DNA of 64,000 nucleotides from Adiantum capillus-veneris (GCA_014529385.2 CM043952.1:69075370-69139369); one strand, 5' to 3'. Shown: positions 42,719 to 53,508, counted from the stretch's first letter. Notes: generated by a model from the sequence alone, not told the origin. Program-made: numbers and translations.

Positions 42719-43640
42719 TGGAACCCTTGTTTTCCCTGGGCTTATAATTTCTTTTAGCCCCCGTTTGGAAATTGATTTGAGAGGCTACCATAGTATGGTG
42801 TATAACCGCCAATATGGTGCGTGGCCTTTGGGAGTTGACATACTCCGCCATTTCTTTAGTTAAGCCCGCATAAAAGTGTTGCTTTTGCTCTCCAAAATCC
42901 AACTTTTTGAAGACAGTGGCTTTGAGTTGTAGGTCCCAAAACTTGTCTACATATTTGTGAATGGATTCATAGGGAGAGAGCTTCAAGCTTTGCCATTCGG
43001 TGAGTACTTTGTCTTTGGCATCGGTGGCCAAAATCTGCTTCATAATGGAAGCTCTTAAAGCTTTCCATGTTTGTGGAGCTTCACCGTTGGCCCGTAGGCT
43101 AGACCACCATTGCCTGGCGGACTTTTGAAAGTGCATAGCTACATGGCGTATCTTAGAGGACTATGTGAAGCCCTCATCTCCAAACGCCGCATCGAATTGT
43201 TGGATAAAGGCCAAGACTTTGTCCGTAGCACCAAAAGTGCCATCGTAGGTAAGGAAAGAGATGCTCTTCCCTCCCTCTTTGAACTTCTTGAGCTTGGATG
43301 ACCTCTTCCATGCGGCATAGGATTTCGTATGGCCTGTTATTTTTGATGGTTCAAAGGTTGTACCATCACTTTCTTCACAAGATGAAGAATTTGAGGAAGA
43401 TAGAGAAGAGGGTGACCTCTTTCTCTCCTTTTTCTTTCCTTGATCTTCATTGTCTTCACCATCACTTTCATAAGAGGAAGAGGATGAAGAAGATGGAGAA
43501 GAGGGTGTCCTCTTTCTCGCCTTTTTCTTCTCTTGCTTTTTGTCATCCCTCTTTGAAGTATGGTGTGGAGAAGTTTGCGATGGTCTTCTCCATTTTGGAG
43601 GCGATGGAGAGCATTTAGCCCGCCGCCTTCGCGGAGCCAT
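42678..43640 (-). pseudogene. A2 gag capsid and S/R-rich region
   Basis: From 43640: a basic start (APRRRRAKCSPSPPKW), S/K-rich low complexity (RKRTPSSPSSSSSSSYES), then GKSISFLTYDGTFGATDKVL. A stop near 43160 separates it from QWWSSLRANGEAPQTWKAL and the rest of the capsid, which overlaps the nucleocapsid ORF in another frame. Confidence 0.85.
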
Positions 43641-43646
43641 CTCCGC

Positions 43647-44030
43647 CTAGGTGGCAGGAGACTCACTTCTTTCTCGTTCCTTCAGTGGAGGCTCTTGAGT
43701 TCTCCTTTGAGAAGGAGATGCGTCATCAAGGAGAAAATTTTTGAGCCCTTCATAGGGATCCTCTTCTTCTTCCCGAATCGGAGAGAGACCTCTTTTGGAA
43801 GTCCTGCAAGGAGTCTTCCTAGGTGCTCTCTCGTCATGGTGGGGAGTTGGGAGAATCCCATGAGCACAAAGCTGCCATTGCACTTCACTTTGGGGGGATG
43901 GATTGCCCATGGCTTGTTGAAGCCTAGAAACAAGATAGTTAACAAGCATCATGGCATCATTAGTAGCTTACTCATGAGCAAAATCAAAGTTATCAACATT
44001 AATTTCACTCTCTTTACTATTGTCAGCCAT
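43647..44030 (-). pseudogene. A2 gag N-terminal part
   Basis: MMLVNYLVSRLQQAMGNPSP matches the gag N-terminus of A1 and A3 (NYLITRLRQAMGNP). The natural start, MADN-like, is at about 44028 on this strand, separated by a stop. Confidence 0.78.
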
Positions 44031-45124
44031 TCTAACAACTTTTAGGTGTAAACTTTTTAGGTGTACTTTGGCACTTCAAGCCCTAGTTTCTATTCCTCTT
44101 TACCCCTTTAGAAAAATCACTCAAGCTATTGTACCCGTGGCTCAAATACCATTAATTGCAAGGAATAGAAGAGAGGGTCGTTCAACACCAGAACAACACT
44201 GGCTCCTGTCAAGCTTCTAATAGCTCAATAGTGGTTAAGCCGCAGGCAAGCCCCGTAGGACTCCACTATTAATACCATAGCTCTCGACGATGATGACCCG
44301 TTAACTGCACAAAGGCAGGCGCATTGCAAGGCTGAAAAATCCCTATTCTACTTACTCACATGCCCGGGGGATTCACTCTATATACAAAACGGGATGCCAC
44401 ATGCGAGCGAACAACTTTAATAAAACCCCTATATACGACTCATATTAGGGAATATGACCCCCCTTTCTACACTTATATGACAATCAATGAAGAAAACTTT
44501 CATACCCCTATCTTACATATAAAATTTAGGTCTCACATGATCTAACTAAGTAAAACTAGTCAAAGACTGTGTAGCATAGTGACTGACAACGTACTAAGAA
44601 ACAACTTCTGCTAATAACTAGATGTACCCTCAATGTGTCTTAGTTTGACTTTCAATCTATGTGCCTAATCAGCCTACATTCTGGCTACTCGTCCAATATT
44701 GACCCATCCAAAGCTGGTGTAAATCAATGCTTCACCTACTCCAAATCAACCCTTATCTATGAACGGCTTGATGCAAAAATTGATGTGTGACTTGAAAAAA
44801 ACCTTCCCCTAAATTCATTTGAGGTCTAGTGCACATCGGTGACCAATTGTTACAAGTAATCAACCCGGTCAAGTCTTCCCCCCTCCCCCTCCCATAAATA
44901 TGATACCCCCCTCCCTTATTTTTAAGCTTGGGAGATAAATTATTGGGGGCCTACCCCTAACTTATACGCTTATGTAACTTGTTTAAAAAAACCCTCCCCT
45001 GCACTTACGTGCTGCGATAAGTTTTCCATGGTGAATCCCCCTGACTCACATGCAATTAATAGTACCAACCATTTATAGCTAGCTTGAGGACCTCCCTTCT
45101 TGAGCAAGAAAAGAGAAACCTTGT
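44031..45124 (-). other. A2 leader, containing T1b
   Basis: Leader between primer site and gag, with T1b inserted at 44363-45043. No gene. Confidence 0.8.
44363..45043. mobile_element. T1b: second copy of the T1 TIR element (681 bp)
   Basis: It begins CCCGGGGGATTCAC and ends GTGAATCCCCCTG. The 9-bp flank ACTCACATG is duplicated (44354-44362 and 45044-45052). It is collinear with T1a over its whole length. No ORF. Confidence 0.88.
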
Positions 45125-45136
45125 GCTCTGATACCA
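45125..45136 (-). other. tRNA-iMet primer-binding site of A2
   Basis: Minus-strand TGGTATCAGAGC, 12 of 12 bases complementary to the initiator tRNA end, one base from the LTR. Confidence 0.93.
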
Positions 45137-45137
45137 A

Positions 45138-46706
45138 TGTAACATTTAATGGTCTAGTAACTTGTGTGAAGCAGAAAATAGCATGAACATAGTGAGCATT
45201 TCATTAGAATAGCTTCCTAATGAAAATAACAAGAGTGCTTGGGTGGAGAGAGCAACAAAAAATTATAACACCTAGTTAGATAGCATGAACAATACTTCAA
45301 AAGAGAGAGAAATTAAGCAATTGACAACAGTTGAGGACTGGATTTTCATGGAGCCGGTCGCCCCTCCAAAAGGCTTTGTATTATGGTTTCTCCCATCAAG
45401 AGAGACATTTTACAATACAACTCTTTGTGTTCCTTCAATCCTAGCTAGTGCAATGAAGATGGAAACTTCATGCACTAAGCAAAACACTTATCAAACACAA
45501 CATCAATTCCCTCACTGTCTCAGACCCAAGACCTCACACACCTTTGAAGATGGTGAGACCGAGCGGGGTATGAGAGTAGATTGAGAGGAAGAAGGAGTAT
45601 TCTTACGAGAAAGATGTACATCTCCTCACATAATCACTTATATTAGCATAGCTTAGCTTAGTAATTAGCGTGGTAGAAGAGATGAGCATGCATTGAAGCT
45701 TGGCTATTGGTTGAATTTGCATCACAAAGCCAAGATTTGTTGGTGTAGGCCTCCCTTCTCACCAGCTTGGAGTAGGTGGTAAGCTTTCCATTAAATCTTG
45801 AGAAGGAGAGAGAGTCGTCTTTGCTTCACACGTGAGATTGTGTGAGTGTGTGTGATAATGCCTTGCAAAAATCATCCCCCTCTCTTTCTTGGTCGACCCC
45901 TCTTGCTATTTGCTCTTGCTACATTCCTATTAGACCTCCTCAGACCTAGCCAATGGGAATTAAGCAATATAAGTGATAGCCTTCTGACATGTGTCTCCCT
46001 TTCCCCTTTTGTGAGAGCTTTAGGTAATTAATAAATGCAACTAAACGCTCATTGGATCCCTTTGCCTCCTGCCAATAGGAATCAGGCAAGCCATTGGGTT
46101 GCTGAATGCTCATTGGTCCCCTTGGGAGATTGTCCAATAGTCTTCTAGACAGCTTAATTCTTATTGGTTCTTTTATTAAGTGTTTTTTAAATTAATTAAA
46201 CTAGATTTACTCTAACTTAATTCTCATTGGTCCACCTCCAAGGCCATCCAATAGGAATTGGGTACACCTTGTGGGCATCTGGGCTAGGGAGTTGACATGT
46301 GTCCCTCATTCCCTTTGTGTAAAGGGAGCTTTTGTGTGTGTGTGTGTTTCTCTCTCATCCACTACTTGCAAGGCTCGCCCCCTCCTATGTAGGGATTGAT
46401 AAAGACTTTTGGGACACACACAAAGCCTCCAATTCCCCCAATGTTTGACCTTTGGACACAACCTTTGAATTTTGGAACCTTAGCATTTTGGAAGTCTTAA
46501 TGGGTTGAACCTTAGGGTCTTTTGAGCCTCTTTTGCAGATGCCCCCCCCTTTGGATCCCTATTTTCCCTCCTTCGGATCCCTATTGTGGCCCGTATGCTA
46601 GCTTAACCAATATTCTAGCGTTTTCTCCCCTGGCACTTCCCATATTAAATGATCAGTTTAACAAGAGAAAATCATTTAGGAGAATTAGATATTGATTATT
46701 ATGACA
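45138..46706 (-). repeat. A2 5' LTR (1569 bp)
   Basis: Collinear with 34450-36043. It ends TTACA next to the primer site. Confidence 0.93.
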
Positions 46707-46949
46707 CGACGTCTCTCAAACACCAAATAGAATTGTCACTCTACTTTGGGAGAATGAAATGGACTAAAGAGCAGACATGCTTGCGACAACTATGTCTCCC
46801 AAGCACCAAATGGATTAGTCATCCATCTTGGAAAGATATCGTAGGGTAAAAAGGGATTCTCTACCCGCTAAGTAAGATTGACTAATGACTAAGGCTTTAT
46901 CTCTTCTACCTCATAGTCGAGGACGACTATGATTTCAAGAGAGAGGTAA
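46707..46949 (+). other. A1 3' untranslated region, right of A2
   Basis: Begins with the second CGACG and carries the caccaaatagaa and agacatgcttgcg blocks, ending in the polypurine-like caagagagaggtaa just before the LTR. Confidence 0.85.
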
Positions 46950-48279
46950 TGTCAGAAAAACTAATATCTAAACAATCCAAATGATTTTCTCATATTAAAC
47001 TGATCACTTAATGTGGGAGAATAAACGGGAACAAGGATTAAGATATTGAGATGTACTTATAGATCTATATCAACACGGGGCCAATGGTAAAGGGCCCCAA
47101 ATGAGAGATGGTCTATCAAGAGCAAGGCTAACCAATGGAGCATAAGACCTTCGGGTTAGCTTCATTGAAGACCTCTAATAGTTAGTGTAAAAGTCCTTTG
47201 ACCTTAGGTAAGCTAGGGCTGAGCTTGAGATGGGAACCCGGCCCAAGCTTGAGATACTTGAGGTGGGAACCTAGCCCAAGATTAAGGTTCTTGAAGTGCT
47301 TGATGATTGAGGTGCTTGAGATGCTTGAGGTGCTTGATGATTGAAATGCTTGAGGTGCTTGTCATGCTTGAGATGTTAGGGTTGCACTTGAGGTGAGAAC
47401 CCAACCCAAGCTTATGGTGGGAATTGGGTCTATGCATGAGGGGCTTGAGGTGTCAAAAGGTCAAGATTCAATCCCTACAAGGAGGGGGCAAGCCCTACAA
47501 GAGGGGGGATGAGAGAGAACACCCACACACTCACACAAGGCATGCATGGTACAAAGAAAGCAAAAGGGACACTTCAAAAGCTACTCCTCATGTTGCCCTC
47601 ATGGTGTGCCTGAAGCCTAATGCTTGGCCACCCAAGGGGTCCAATGATAATTTAAGAGATTTAATTAATTGATTTTGCATTTATCAAGTCCTCTCTCTCA
47701 AAGGGGAAAGGGGGACACTTGTCCCAAGGCTACCCTTGTTGCTTGTAATGCCTCCTGCTTTGCTTCAGATTGGATAGGCTTGGAGGGGTCCAATGAGCTT
47801 CAAGCATGAGCTACAAGGGGGGGGGGGGGGGGGGGGGGGGGGGGTCGACCCAAGAAAGCTAGGGGGTTGCTTAGGGGGTATACTCACTCACACACACACT
47901 CATTGTGTGCTATGTAAAGTGCAAGAGCTCCCTCTCCTTCTCCAAGCAAGTAGAGGTTGAGAGCCTACACCAATACTCTTGGCTATGGAGTGCAAATCCA
48001 ACCAAGAGCCATGCTTCAATGCTAAATCTTGCCATCTTCTCCATCTTCATTACTATGCTATTATGTATGCTAGCAAGAAGAGTTATGATAAGTGAGGAAC
48101 TAATTCTTTCTCCTATGAAATGTTTCTTCTTCCTCTTCCCTACCCTCATTCCGTGCTAGCTCTCTCTACCTTCGAAGGTGTTTGAGGTCTTGGGTCTGAG
48201 GCTTGGGATAGTTAAAGCTTTCTTCAAAGTTTATGTTATGCTTGTGATGCATGAAGCTTTCCATCTTCATTGCATCAAA
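46950..48279 (+). repeat. A1 3' LTR, 3' end truncated
   Basis: Starts TGTCAGAAAAACTAATATC after the polypurine tract. It is closest to the A3 LTR (54348-56010) and differs clearly from the A1 5' LTR. Homology ends near 48279 (cttcattgcatca), where unrelated sequence begins. A run of 28 G lies at 47817-47844. Confidence 0.85.
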
Positions 48280-49015
48280 TTTCGGAGGTTGCACTTTTAT
48301 CTATGTGACTATATATTTTTGTGTTGAATTTGGCATTAAAAATGAAGTGTTCATCTTGAGATTTCAGCTTTTGAAGAGGGAAAAAAATTTGTATGTATCA
48401 TTTCAAGGGCAAAGTTTTAAAAATGCCCTTCCATTAAAAAAAAATGTAGGTAACAATGGTCCGTCACCGTAACATTTGAAGTGTATATTTTTTAAAAGTG
48501 CCCTGCATGAAGAAGGGCAAGGTGGCCACCTTGCAAAAATCAACAAAAATGAAGGCTGGTGACGCCGTGAGTACGGACCTTGTGTTGCCTCACGGGTGAC
48601 GTATGACGGAATCTGATTGAACGATCTGGGGTATAGATAAAAACACGTGTGAGAAGCCAGAGGCGTCAGCAGCTTCCTTGAGAGTTCCGCCATTGCCCGC
48701 TTCCACGCAGCCCTTTGGGCCCTTCCCTCCCCGTAGGTACCAGCACCGACTTTTCGCCACTCTCACGCGCCCACGCCCACCTGCCCTTTCCCTCAACGAC
48801 CATCTCATCACACACCGTCACACGCAGCCGCGTTGCTGCTCTCTACAAATCCTCTCACTTGGATCTTCATTGCGTTGCGCCCCCAGTTCTCTGCCCCCCT
48901 CTCTCCCCTATCGCCCCGCCCTCCCCCCCCGCCCCCCGGCCCCCACCCACACCCACAATTCTCCCTTACTTGGCCTGTAACTCGTCTAGCTCTGTATCAC
49001 ACCTCCTTCATCCCC
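48280..49015 (+). promoter_or_regulatory. Promoter and 5' leader region of the A20/AN1 gene
   Basis: Contains a TATA-like TATAGATAAAA (48632-48642) touching a CACGTG G-box (48644-48649), which is the core of abscisic-acid response elements. The 48680-49015 part is C-rich and could be the 5' untranslated region. Which TATA is used is unknown. Confidence 0.45.
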
Positions 49016-49738
49016 ATGGGCAGCTACAACAGAGAGACATCGGCCGCTGATGGCACATCGTCCGTGCCGCCGCCTCCTGCGCCCACAACGCCTGGCTCCT
49101 GCCCCAACCCTGATGTGCTCGTTCCTTGTTGCAATGGCAACTGCCATTTTTCTGGATGCTCGGCAACTGTGAACCTCTGCCCCAATTGCTCGGCGGCAAC
49201 CGAGCGCTTGCGCAAAGAGGAAAGTGCCGCCTTCAATGCTCACAACACAAAGATAGATCTGGCTGCTGAGTCAGCGGCCACGGACCCTAGGGATTCTCCT
49301 TCTATGGAGGATGATAAGAAGGATGCTGCAGGCGTGGTGCCTGCCCGGCCCCTCATGGCAGACATCGCCGATTTGCGCACTGTGATGAAATCTTCTGGCT
49401 CGACTTCAAGGTGCAAAATTCTACCTACTCAGCCATCGGATTCTTGCACAATTCAGGAAGGAAGGATCCCCTCTCCCCTTTCTCTATCACCTCCACAGCA
49501 ACAAGAAGTTGTGCTGTCCGTAGCACCTCGGCCTCAAGAAAAGGCTGTAAAACGGTGTGTCGCATGTCGCAAGCGAGTGGGTCTTCTCAGATTCAAGTGT
49601 CGATGCGGTGATATCTTCTGTGCATCGCATCGGTACTCTGATACACACGATTGCTCCTACGATTTCAAGGCCGCTGGTAGATTGGCCATTGCCAAGGAAA
49701 ACCCTGTTGTTATGGCCAGCAAGATCAACAAGATCTGA
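49016..49738 (+). CDS. A20/AN1 zinc-finger stress-associated protein
   Basis: 240 residues, intronless, the only intact host gene here. Residues 39-58 form an A20-type finger (C39-x3-C43-x11-C55-x2-C58). Residues 181-213 form a full AN1 finger: C181-x2-C184-x10-C195-x-C197-x4-C202-x2-H205-x5-H211-x-C213, ending in the typical [12 protein letters not shown] tail. Plant proteins of this family bind ubiquitin through A20 and act in stress responses in cytosol or nucleus. The middle is low complexity, S/P-rich and somewhat longer than usual. An upstream in-frame ATG at 48833 adds a proline-rich stretch with no homology, so 49016 is preferred. An A-family LTR fragment ends about 735 bases upstream. 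Confidence 0.93.
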   Translation: MGSYNRETSAADGTSSVPPPPAPTTPGSCPNPDVLVPCCNGNCHFSGCSATVNLCPNCSAATERLRKEESAAFNAHNTKIDLAAESAATDPRDSPSMEDDKKDAAGVVPARPLMADIADLRTVMKSSGSTSRCKILPTQPSDSCTIQEGRIPSPLSLSPPQQQEVVLSVAPRPQEKAVKRCVACRKRVGLLRFKCRCGDIFCASHRYSDTHDCSYDFKAAGRLAIAKENPVVMASKINKI

Positions 49739-49979
49739 CTGACTTACATCATCCGTGTATATATTTTATATTCTACAACACTCGGATTCTGCATACACGC
49801 TGTAGACTAAACATTAAATAATGAGATTACTTTAACTTTCTGTTTAAGAGAACAGATTGAGCAAAATTATAGCAGCGCTATATTTGAGTGCACAAATGGA
49901 GAGTTTTGGTAACGTTGTGTAAGGGTAAGGAACCAGCTCGTGAAGCTAATCCCATTGCAGTCTCTTATGGAGGTATGGC
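49739..49979 (+). other. 3' flank of the A20/AN1 gene
   Basis: AT-rich, with possible polyadenylation signals (ATTAAATAATGAGA near 49813). No other feature. Confidence 0.4.
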
Positions 49980-49982
49980 ATT

Positions 49983-50036
<54 letters not shown>

Positions 50037-50052
50037 TACTCTTATGGCATTC

Positions 50053-50093
<41 letters not shown>

Positions 50094-50109
50094 TACTCTT
50101 ATGGCATTC

Positions 50110-50148
<39 letters not shown>

Positions 50149-50181
50149 CTCTTATGAGAGAGAGATACTCTTATGGCATTC

Positions 50182-50217
<36 letters not shown>

Positions 50218-50233
50218 AACCGAACCATGTGCC

Positions 50234-50272
<39 letters not shown>
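49980..50272 (+). repeat. Compound GA minisatellite
   Basis: (GA)n blocks alternate with a spacer (tactcttatggcattctgtg) repeated about every 57 bases near 50038, 50096 and 50169, with one partial unit. Reading frames in it code only for RE repeats and are spurious. Confidence 0.92.
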
Positions 50273-50274
<2 letters not shown>

Positions 50275-51424
50275 TCGCCGTTCGCCATGCTCTCTCTAAT
50301 TTCACTTTGTTTTCAAATTGGCGAAAGTTTATTAAACTTTTGGACGGCCAGTTTTGCCAGAGGTTCAATGTCAAATGTGTTGGGACGGTCTCCCTTTGCT
50401 GGGCGGCCATATATTTGGTGGCCATTCAAGGTGCTCAATTTTAAGGCCCAAGGTAAAAGAAAGTGGACATCAATAGTAAGTCCAAGTTGATGAAGAAGCT
50501 ACCATGAACATTCCAGAAGTGGCCACCACCAATTGGATACACCTCCGTGTTGCTCTTTTAACTTTTTACCTGAAAATAATGTCGTCTTGAGCATCGGTTG
50601 CCTTTGTTGAAACTTTGAACCGTAGACCATACTACGTTCAATAATCCCCATTCATGAACTATGTATCCATCACGTCCAAAATATATAACTCCAAGATAAT
50701 GAACTGGTGGAACACATCCTGTCCAAAATCTAACCAACAACACTGGATTGGTGCACTCATCCATAATGTTTTAGACGTCTGATTGGGTTCCCTGTCAGCT
50801 GCATGTGCATTGAACTTTGACCTACGGATCCAAACACCAATAACTTAAATTGAACACAAGGGTTCAAATTTTTTATAAGGAGTATTCATTGCTCCCCTTT
50901 GCCACTCACAAGCCTCTCTCTGATTGAAACTAGTGGTGACACCTGTCATTTGACTAGAAACCTGACGTTGAGGCCACTTTGGCCATCGCCACGTGTGCCA
51001 TGCCGATCTCCTTTGCCAAATCTTTATTACCGTAATCTTGTCCAGCTTGCCTTTATCCTTGTCTTTTTGTGAGTTCTTGATTTTTCCTTTGGCTTCAAAC
51101 TCTCGAGCCAAACAAAGCGTCGAGTCACATTCATGACAATTGTGATTGTACCTCGTGGGTACCAAAGTAGTTGACTGAGTACTGGTACCACCATCCTTGT
51201 CCAACTGACCTTTGTCGTTGTCCTCTAGCGAACTCTTCCAATTGCTTTTGACTTCACAATCTCGAGCCAAACAATCTGTCGGGTTTCTAGAGGAACGTGT
51301 TGGTGCATAGATTCGTGGATATTTCGTAGAGAAAGCTCTGAAGACTTTATTTTCATAAAGTTAATAGAAAATAGTAAAGAACTTTGAAAAGAAAGTCGAC
51401 CTGCCGTTTGTTTCGAAAAATTGG
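50273..51424. other. Unassigned sequence between minisatellite and organelle block
   Basis: One minus-strand ORF of 141 codons (50845-51270) has an internal repeat (KxKDKGKLDK and DNDKGQLDK) but no known domain, and is probably not a gene. The rest shows nothing recognisable. Confidence 0.35.
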
Positions 51425-51517
51425 ATGATCCGGATTTGTCAGTTCTGCTACGATTGGAGCCTTGCCCATTGCAATTTAGTAGAATTGGGTGAAGCCGTTG
51501 GTATCATTGCGGGTCAA
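51425..51517 (+). pseudogene. rpoC2: Plastid rpoC2 fragment
   Basis: Encodes [18 protein letters not shown] then EAVGIIAGQ, matching the conserved region of the plastid RNA polymerase beta'' subunit before its SIGEPGTQ motif. Only about 30 codons are present, and the following bases do not continue the gene. Confidence 0.8.
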
Positions 51518-51643
51518 TTTACTTCTTTAGGACCTGTTACAGATGAAAACGCCATAGTGAAATTACGCCCGAAGCAATGTGGTTGCACAAAGAAGTTATT
51601 GAAACTCGAAGGTAAAATGGCATGAGCTAGCTAAAGCACGTTG

Positions 51644-51706
51644 GGTGAAAAAATTACTCGTTTAATTGAATATGCCACTCAAAGGCTTCTGCCACCAGTT
51701 TTGATT
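51644..51706 (+). pseudogene. accD: Plastid accD-like fragment
   Basis: GEKITRLIEYATQRLLP resembles the plastid acetyl-CoA carboxylase beta subunit before its CASGGARMQEG motif, which is lost here. 21 codons only. Confidence 0.6.
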
Positions 51707-51900
51707 CGTGCAGCTAGATCAGACATAGGTCCTATCCATAATGGAAGGGGATATATGCTAGTTTTTCAATCCAGATTTCGAAAGTTTATTAAACTACCTA
51801 ATTAAAAATTATATTTCATTATTGAACTGGTTTAGAGTTAATTGCCAAACCCTAGTCAAATCAAATTAGGCCTTTATTAAAAAAAAAAACATAATTACAC

Positions 51901-51969
51901 GCACTGATAGCTCAATTGGATAGAGTCCCTGGCAATCAGGTAGTTAGAGGTTCAACTCCTCTTCGGTGC
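51901..51969 (+). pseudogene. Degenerate tRNA gene
   Basis: A seven-pair acceptor stem (GCACTGA with TCGGTGC, one G-T), a D arm (GCTC/GAGT), and a perfect T arm (AGAGG-TTCAACT-CCTCT) are present, and the bases after the stem read CCA. The anticodon arm is about four bases short and no anticodon can be read, so it is a pseudogene. Confidence 0.7.
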
Positions 51970-52617
51970 CCATCGTTTCATGGAAATACGTGCGTGAAGA
52001 ACGGACAAAATTACGCTTCATGAAACTCGTATACTTCTTTCCCAAGAAAAGACGTTTCAAATAAGATTGAACGGCAATCCTCCGGAATAAGCGGGAGGAA
52101 TTCGTAAGTCTTGAGACTATTTAGGCTTGCGAGCTGGATTTCTACGATCTATGAAGTGGGAGTTGCAGCATCTTTCCTCCCCTAATCCTTTCGTTACGCT
52201 TGCCAAAGCGCCCATCACATCGTTAGAGGAGCCTTAGATGCTGTAGGAGTGAAAGATCGTAAAAAAGGGCGTTCCAGTGCGTTGCAGAGCATTGTCGCAA
52301 CTCGTATCATCGCAACGATTCCGTATCAATTGTTTTGATATGTTAAATGTGTAGCCGACCCTATTTGCCCCAGCTCCCTACTTGGCTATTCCAAGTAGGC
52401 TTCAATCCCATGTACCGAGACGCCTCGGTCCTCCCTCAACGAACAGGCTCGAAGGGAGATTGCCCGACCTTGCTCAAGCATGCTTTGACTGTAAAGACAG
52501 CCAGAAGTAGAAGGTAAAATACGAGGCACTTTATTGTTAAGTTCGGCTTTTCCTGGCTTTGCCCCTTCCTGCTTCTCGAAAAAGAGAATGGCAAGGATGA
52601 ACCCGAGAATGAGAAAA

Positions 52618-52650
52618 GGAGCAGCAGTAGGTATTGGAAACGTATTTAGT
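52618..52650 (+). pseudogene. atp9: Mitochondrial atp9 fragment
   Basis: GAAVGIGNVFS matches the glycine-rich first helix of ATP synthase subunit 9. Eleven codons; very short, so tentative. Confidence 0.5.
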
Positions 52651-53435
52651 CCTTTGACAAGCCCTGTGGCGTGAAGAACCTAGAGTGAATAAATTGATAG
52701 GCTTGTTTAATTTGACGAGGCAAGCTTCTTTTACAAATCCGAATTAACTTTATTCCTACATTAATACTTTGTTATTATAGACTTACACACTAAATTAGTG
52801 TTAAAATTGAGTGAGGCCGGAGGCACCCCACTTTTAGTCTATCTCGGGAGAAGATTACAGGATTTCATCCCGTTCTATATATAGGAAAAGAGAGGCCATT
52901 GTAACTGCTGGAAGCAATATACCTGGGAGTACATTCCTCATTTTGCAGATTCTATGTTGTCGCTTTAGTGACCCTGCCACAGTAAATTCCTACATTGTGG
53001 CTTCGCTGACTATGGAGGGGTTTACTAGATTGTTTATTTGCGTAGGCTGCAGTTGTGAAACGAATTCATAACCGTTCTTAGCGTTGGGCAAGGCCGCTTC
53101 TTCTAATCGGACCAAAAAGAAAAGATAAAACAGGAAAGAAAAGATAAAACCAAAAACACTTTAGTTCTTAGATTTCTTAGTTGAAACTAAGTTTCTTTTG
53201 AAATGTGCCTTGCACCAATTTCAATGAATTATCAGAAGATTTGAACAGATATAAGATCTCTTGGATTTTCTGGAGAGACAGTATCGGCGAAAATTGGAGC
53301 TTGGCAAATTGGTTTATGATTTTGACATAACAGTAGCTATCCAGCAAAAATCTAAAAAAAGAACAAACAGTGTAGAGACCCGAAATCGAATTAGCATTAT
53401 GATGCGCGATGTATATGATTTAATGTGTACTTTTC

Positions 53436-53508
53436 GCATCCTACAGGACTTGAACATGTGACCTTCAACTTAGAAGGTTGTTGCTCTATCTGACTGAGCT
53501 AAGGATGC
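53436..53508 (-). tRNA. trnR-UCU: tRNA-Arg(UCU), mitochondrial type, nuclear copy
   Basis: 73 bases, full cloverleaf on the minus strand: acceptor GCATCCT/AGGATGC perfectly paired, D arm GCTC/GAGC, anticodon loop CTTCTAA (anticodon TCT), T loop TTCAAGT. There is one T-stem mismatch and one A-A pair at the top of the anticodon stem. It resembles the trnR(UCU) of early land plant mitochondria from memory. As a nuclear copy it need not be expressed. Confidence 0.8.

Larger units (their letters stand above)
34450..46706 (-). mobile_element. Family A element, full-length copy A2
   Basis: A complete minus-strand element with LTRs at 34450-36043 and 45138-46706, a primer site at 45125-45136 and the 5-bp duplication CGACG (34445-34449 and 46707-46711). 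It inserted into the 3' untranslated part of A1 in the opposite direction. It holds C1 and T1b. LTR identity by eye is about 93-95%. Confidence 0.93.
7205..48279 (+). mobile_element. Family A chromodomain Ty3/gypsy element, copy A1 (host of nested insertions)
   Basis: Plus-strand pieces of one element can be joined across precise insertion points. They are LTR 7205-8248; leader and gag start 8249-8746; gag to integrase 28872-33731; C-terminal part 34024-34449; 3' untranslated part 46707-46949; and 3' LTR 46950-48279. Inserted in it are T2 (with B inside), T1a, T3 and A2. The gene order is gag, protease, RT, RNase H, integrase, chromodomain, which places it among chromoviruses. The 5' and 3' LTRs are of different subfamilies, so A1 may be a recombinant. 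The LTR is cut on the left by D and truncated on the right near 48279. Confidence 0.85.

Noticed and set aside
48833-49015. 61-residue upstream extension of the A20/AN1 protein
   Set aside because: Proline-rich with no homology to the family; the ATG at 49016 gives a product like other family members.
49980-50272. CRISPR-like array of repeats and spacers
   Set aside because: The repeats are GA runs with a constant spacer, in a plant nuclear setting; it is a minisatellite.
50845-51270. 141-codon minus-strand ORF as a gene
   Set aside because: Internal repeat and odd composition with no homology; no promoter or neighbour support.
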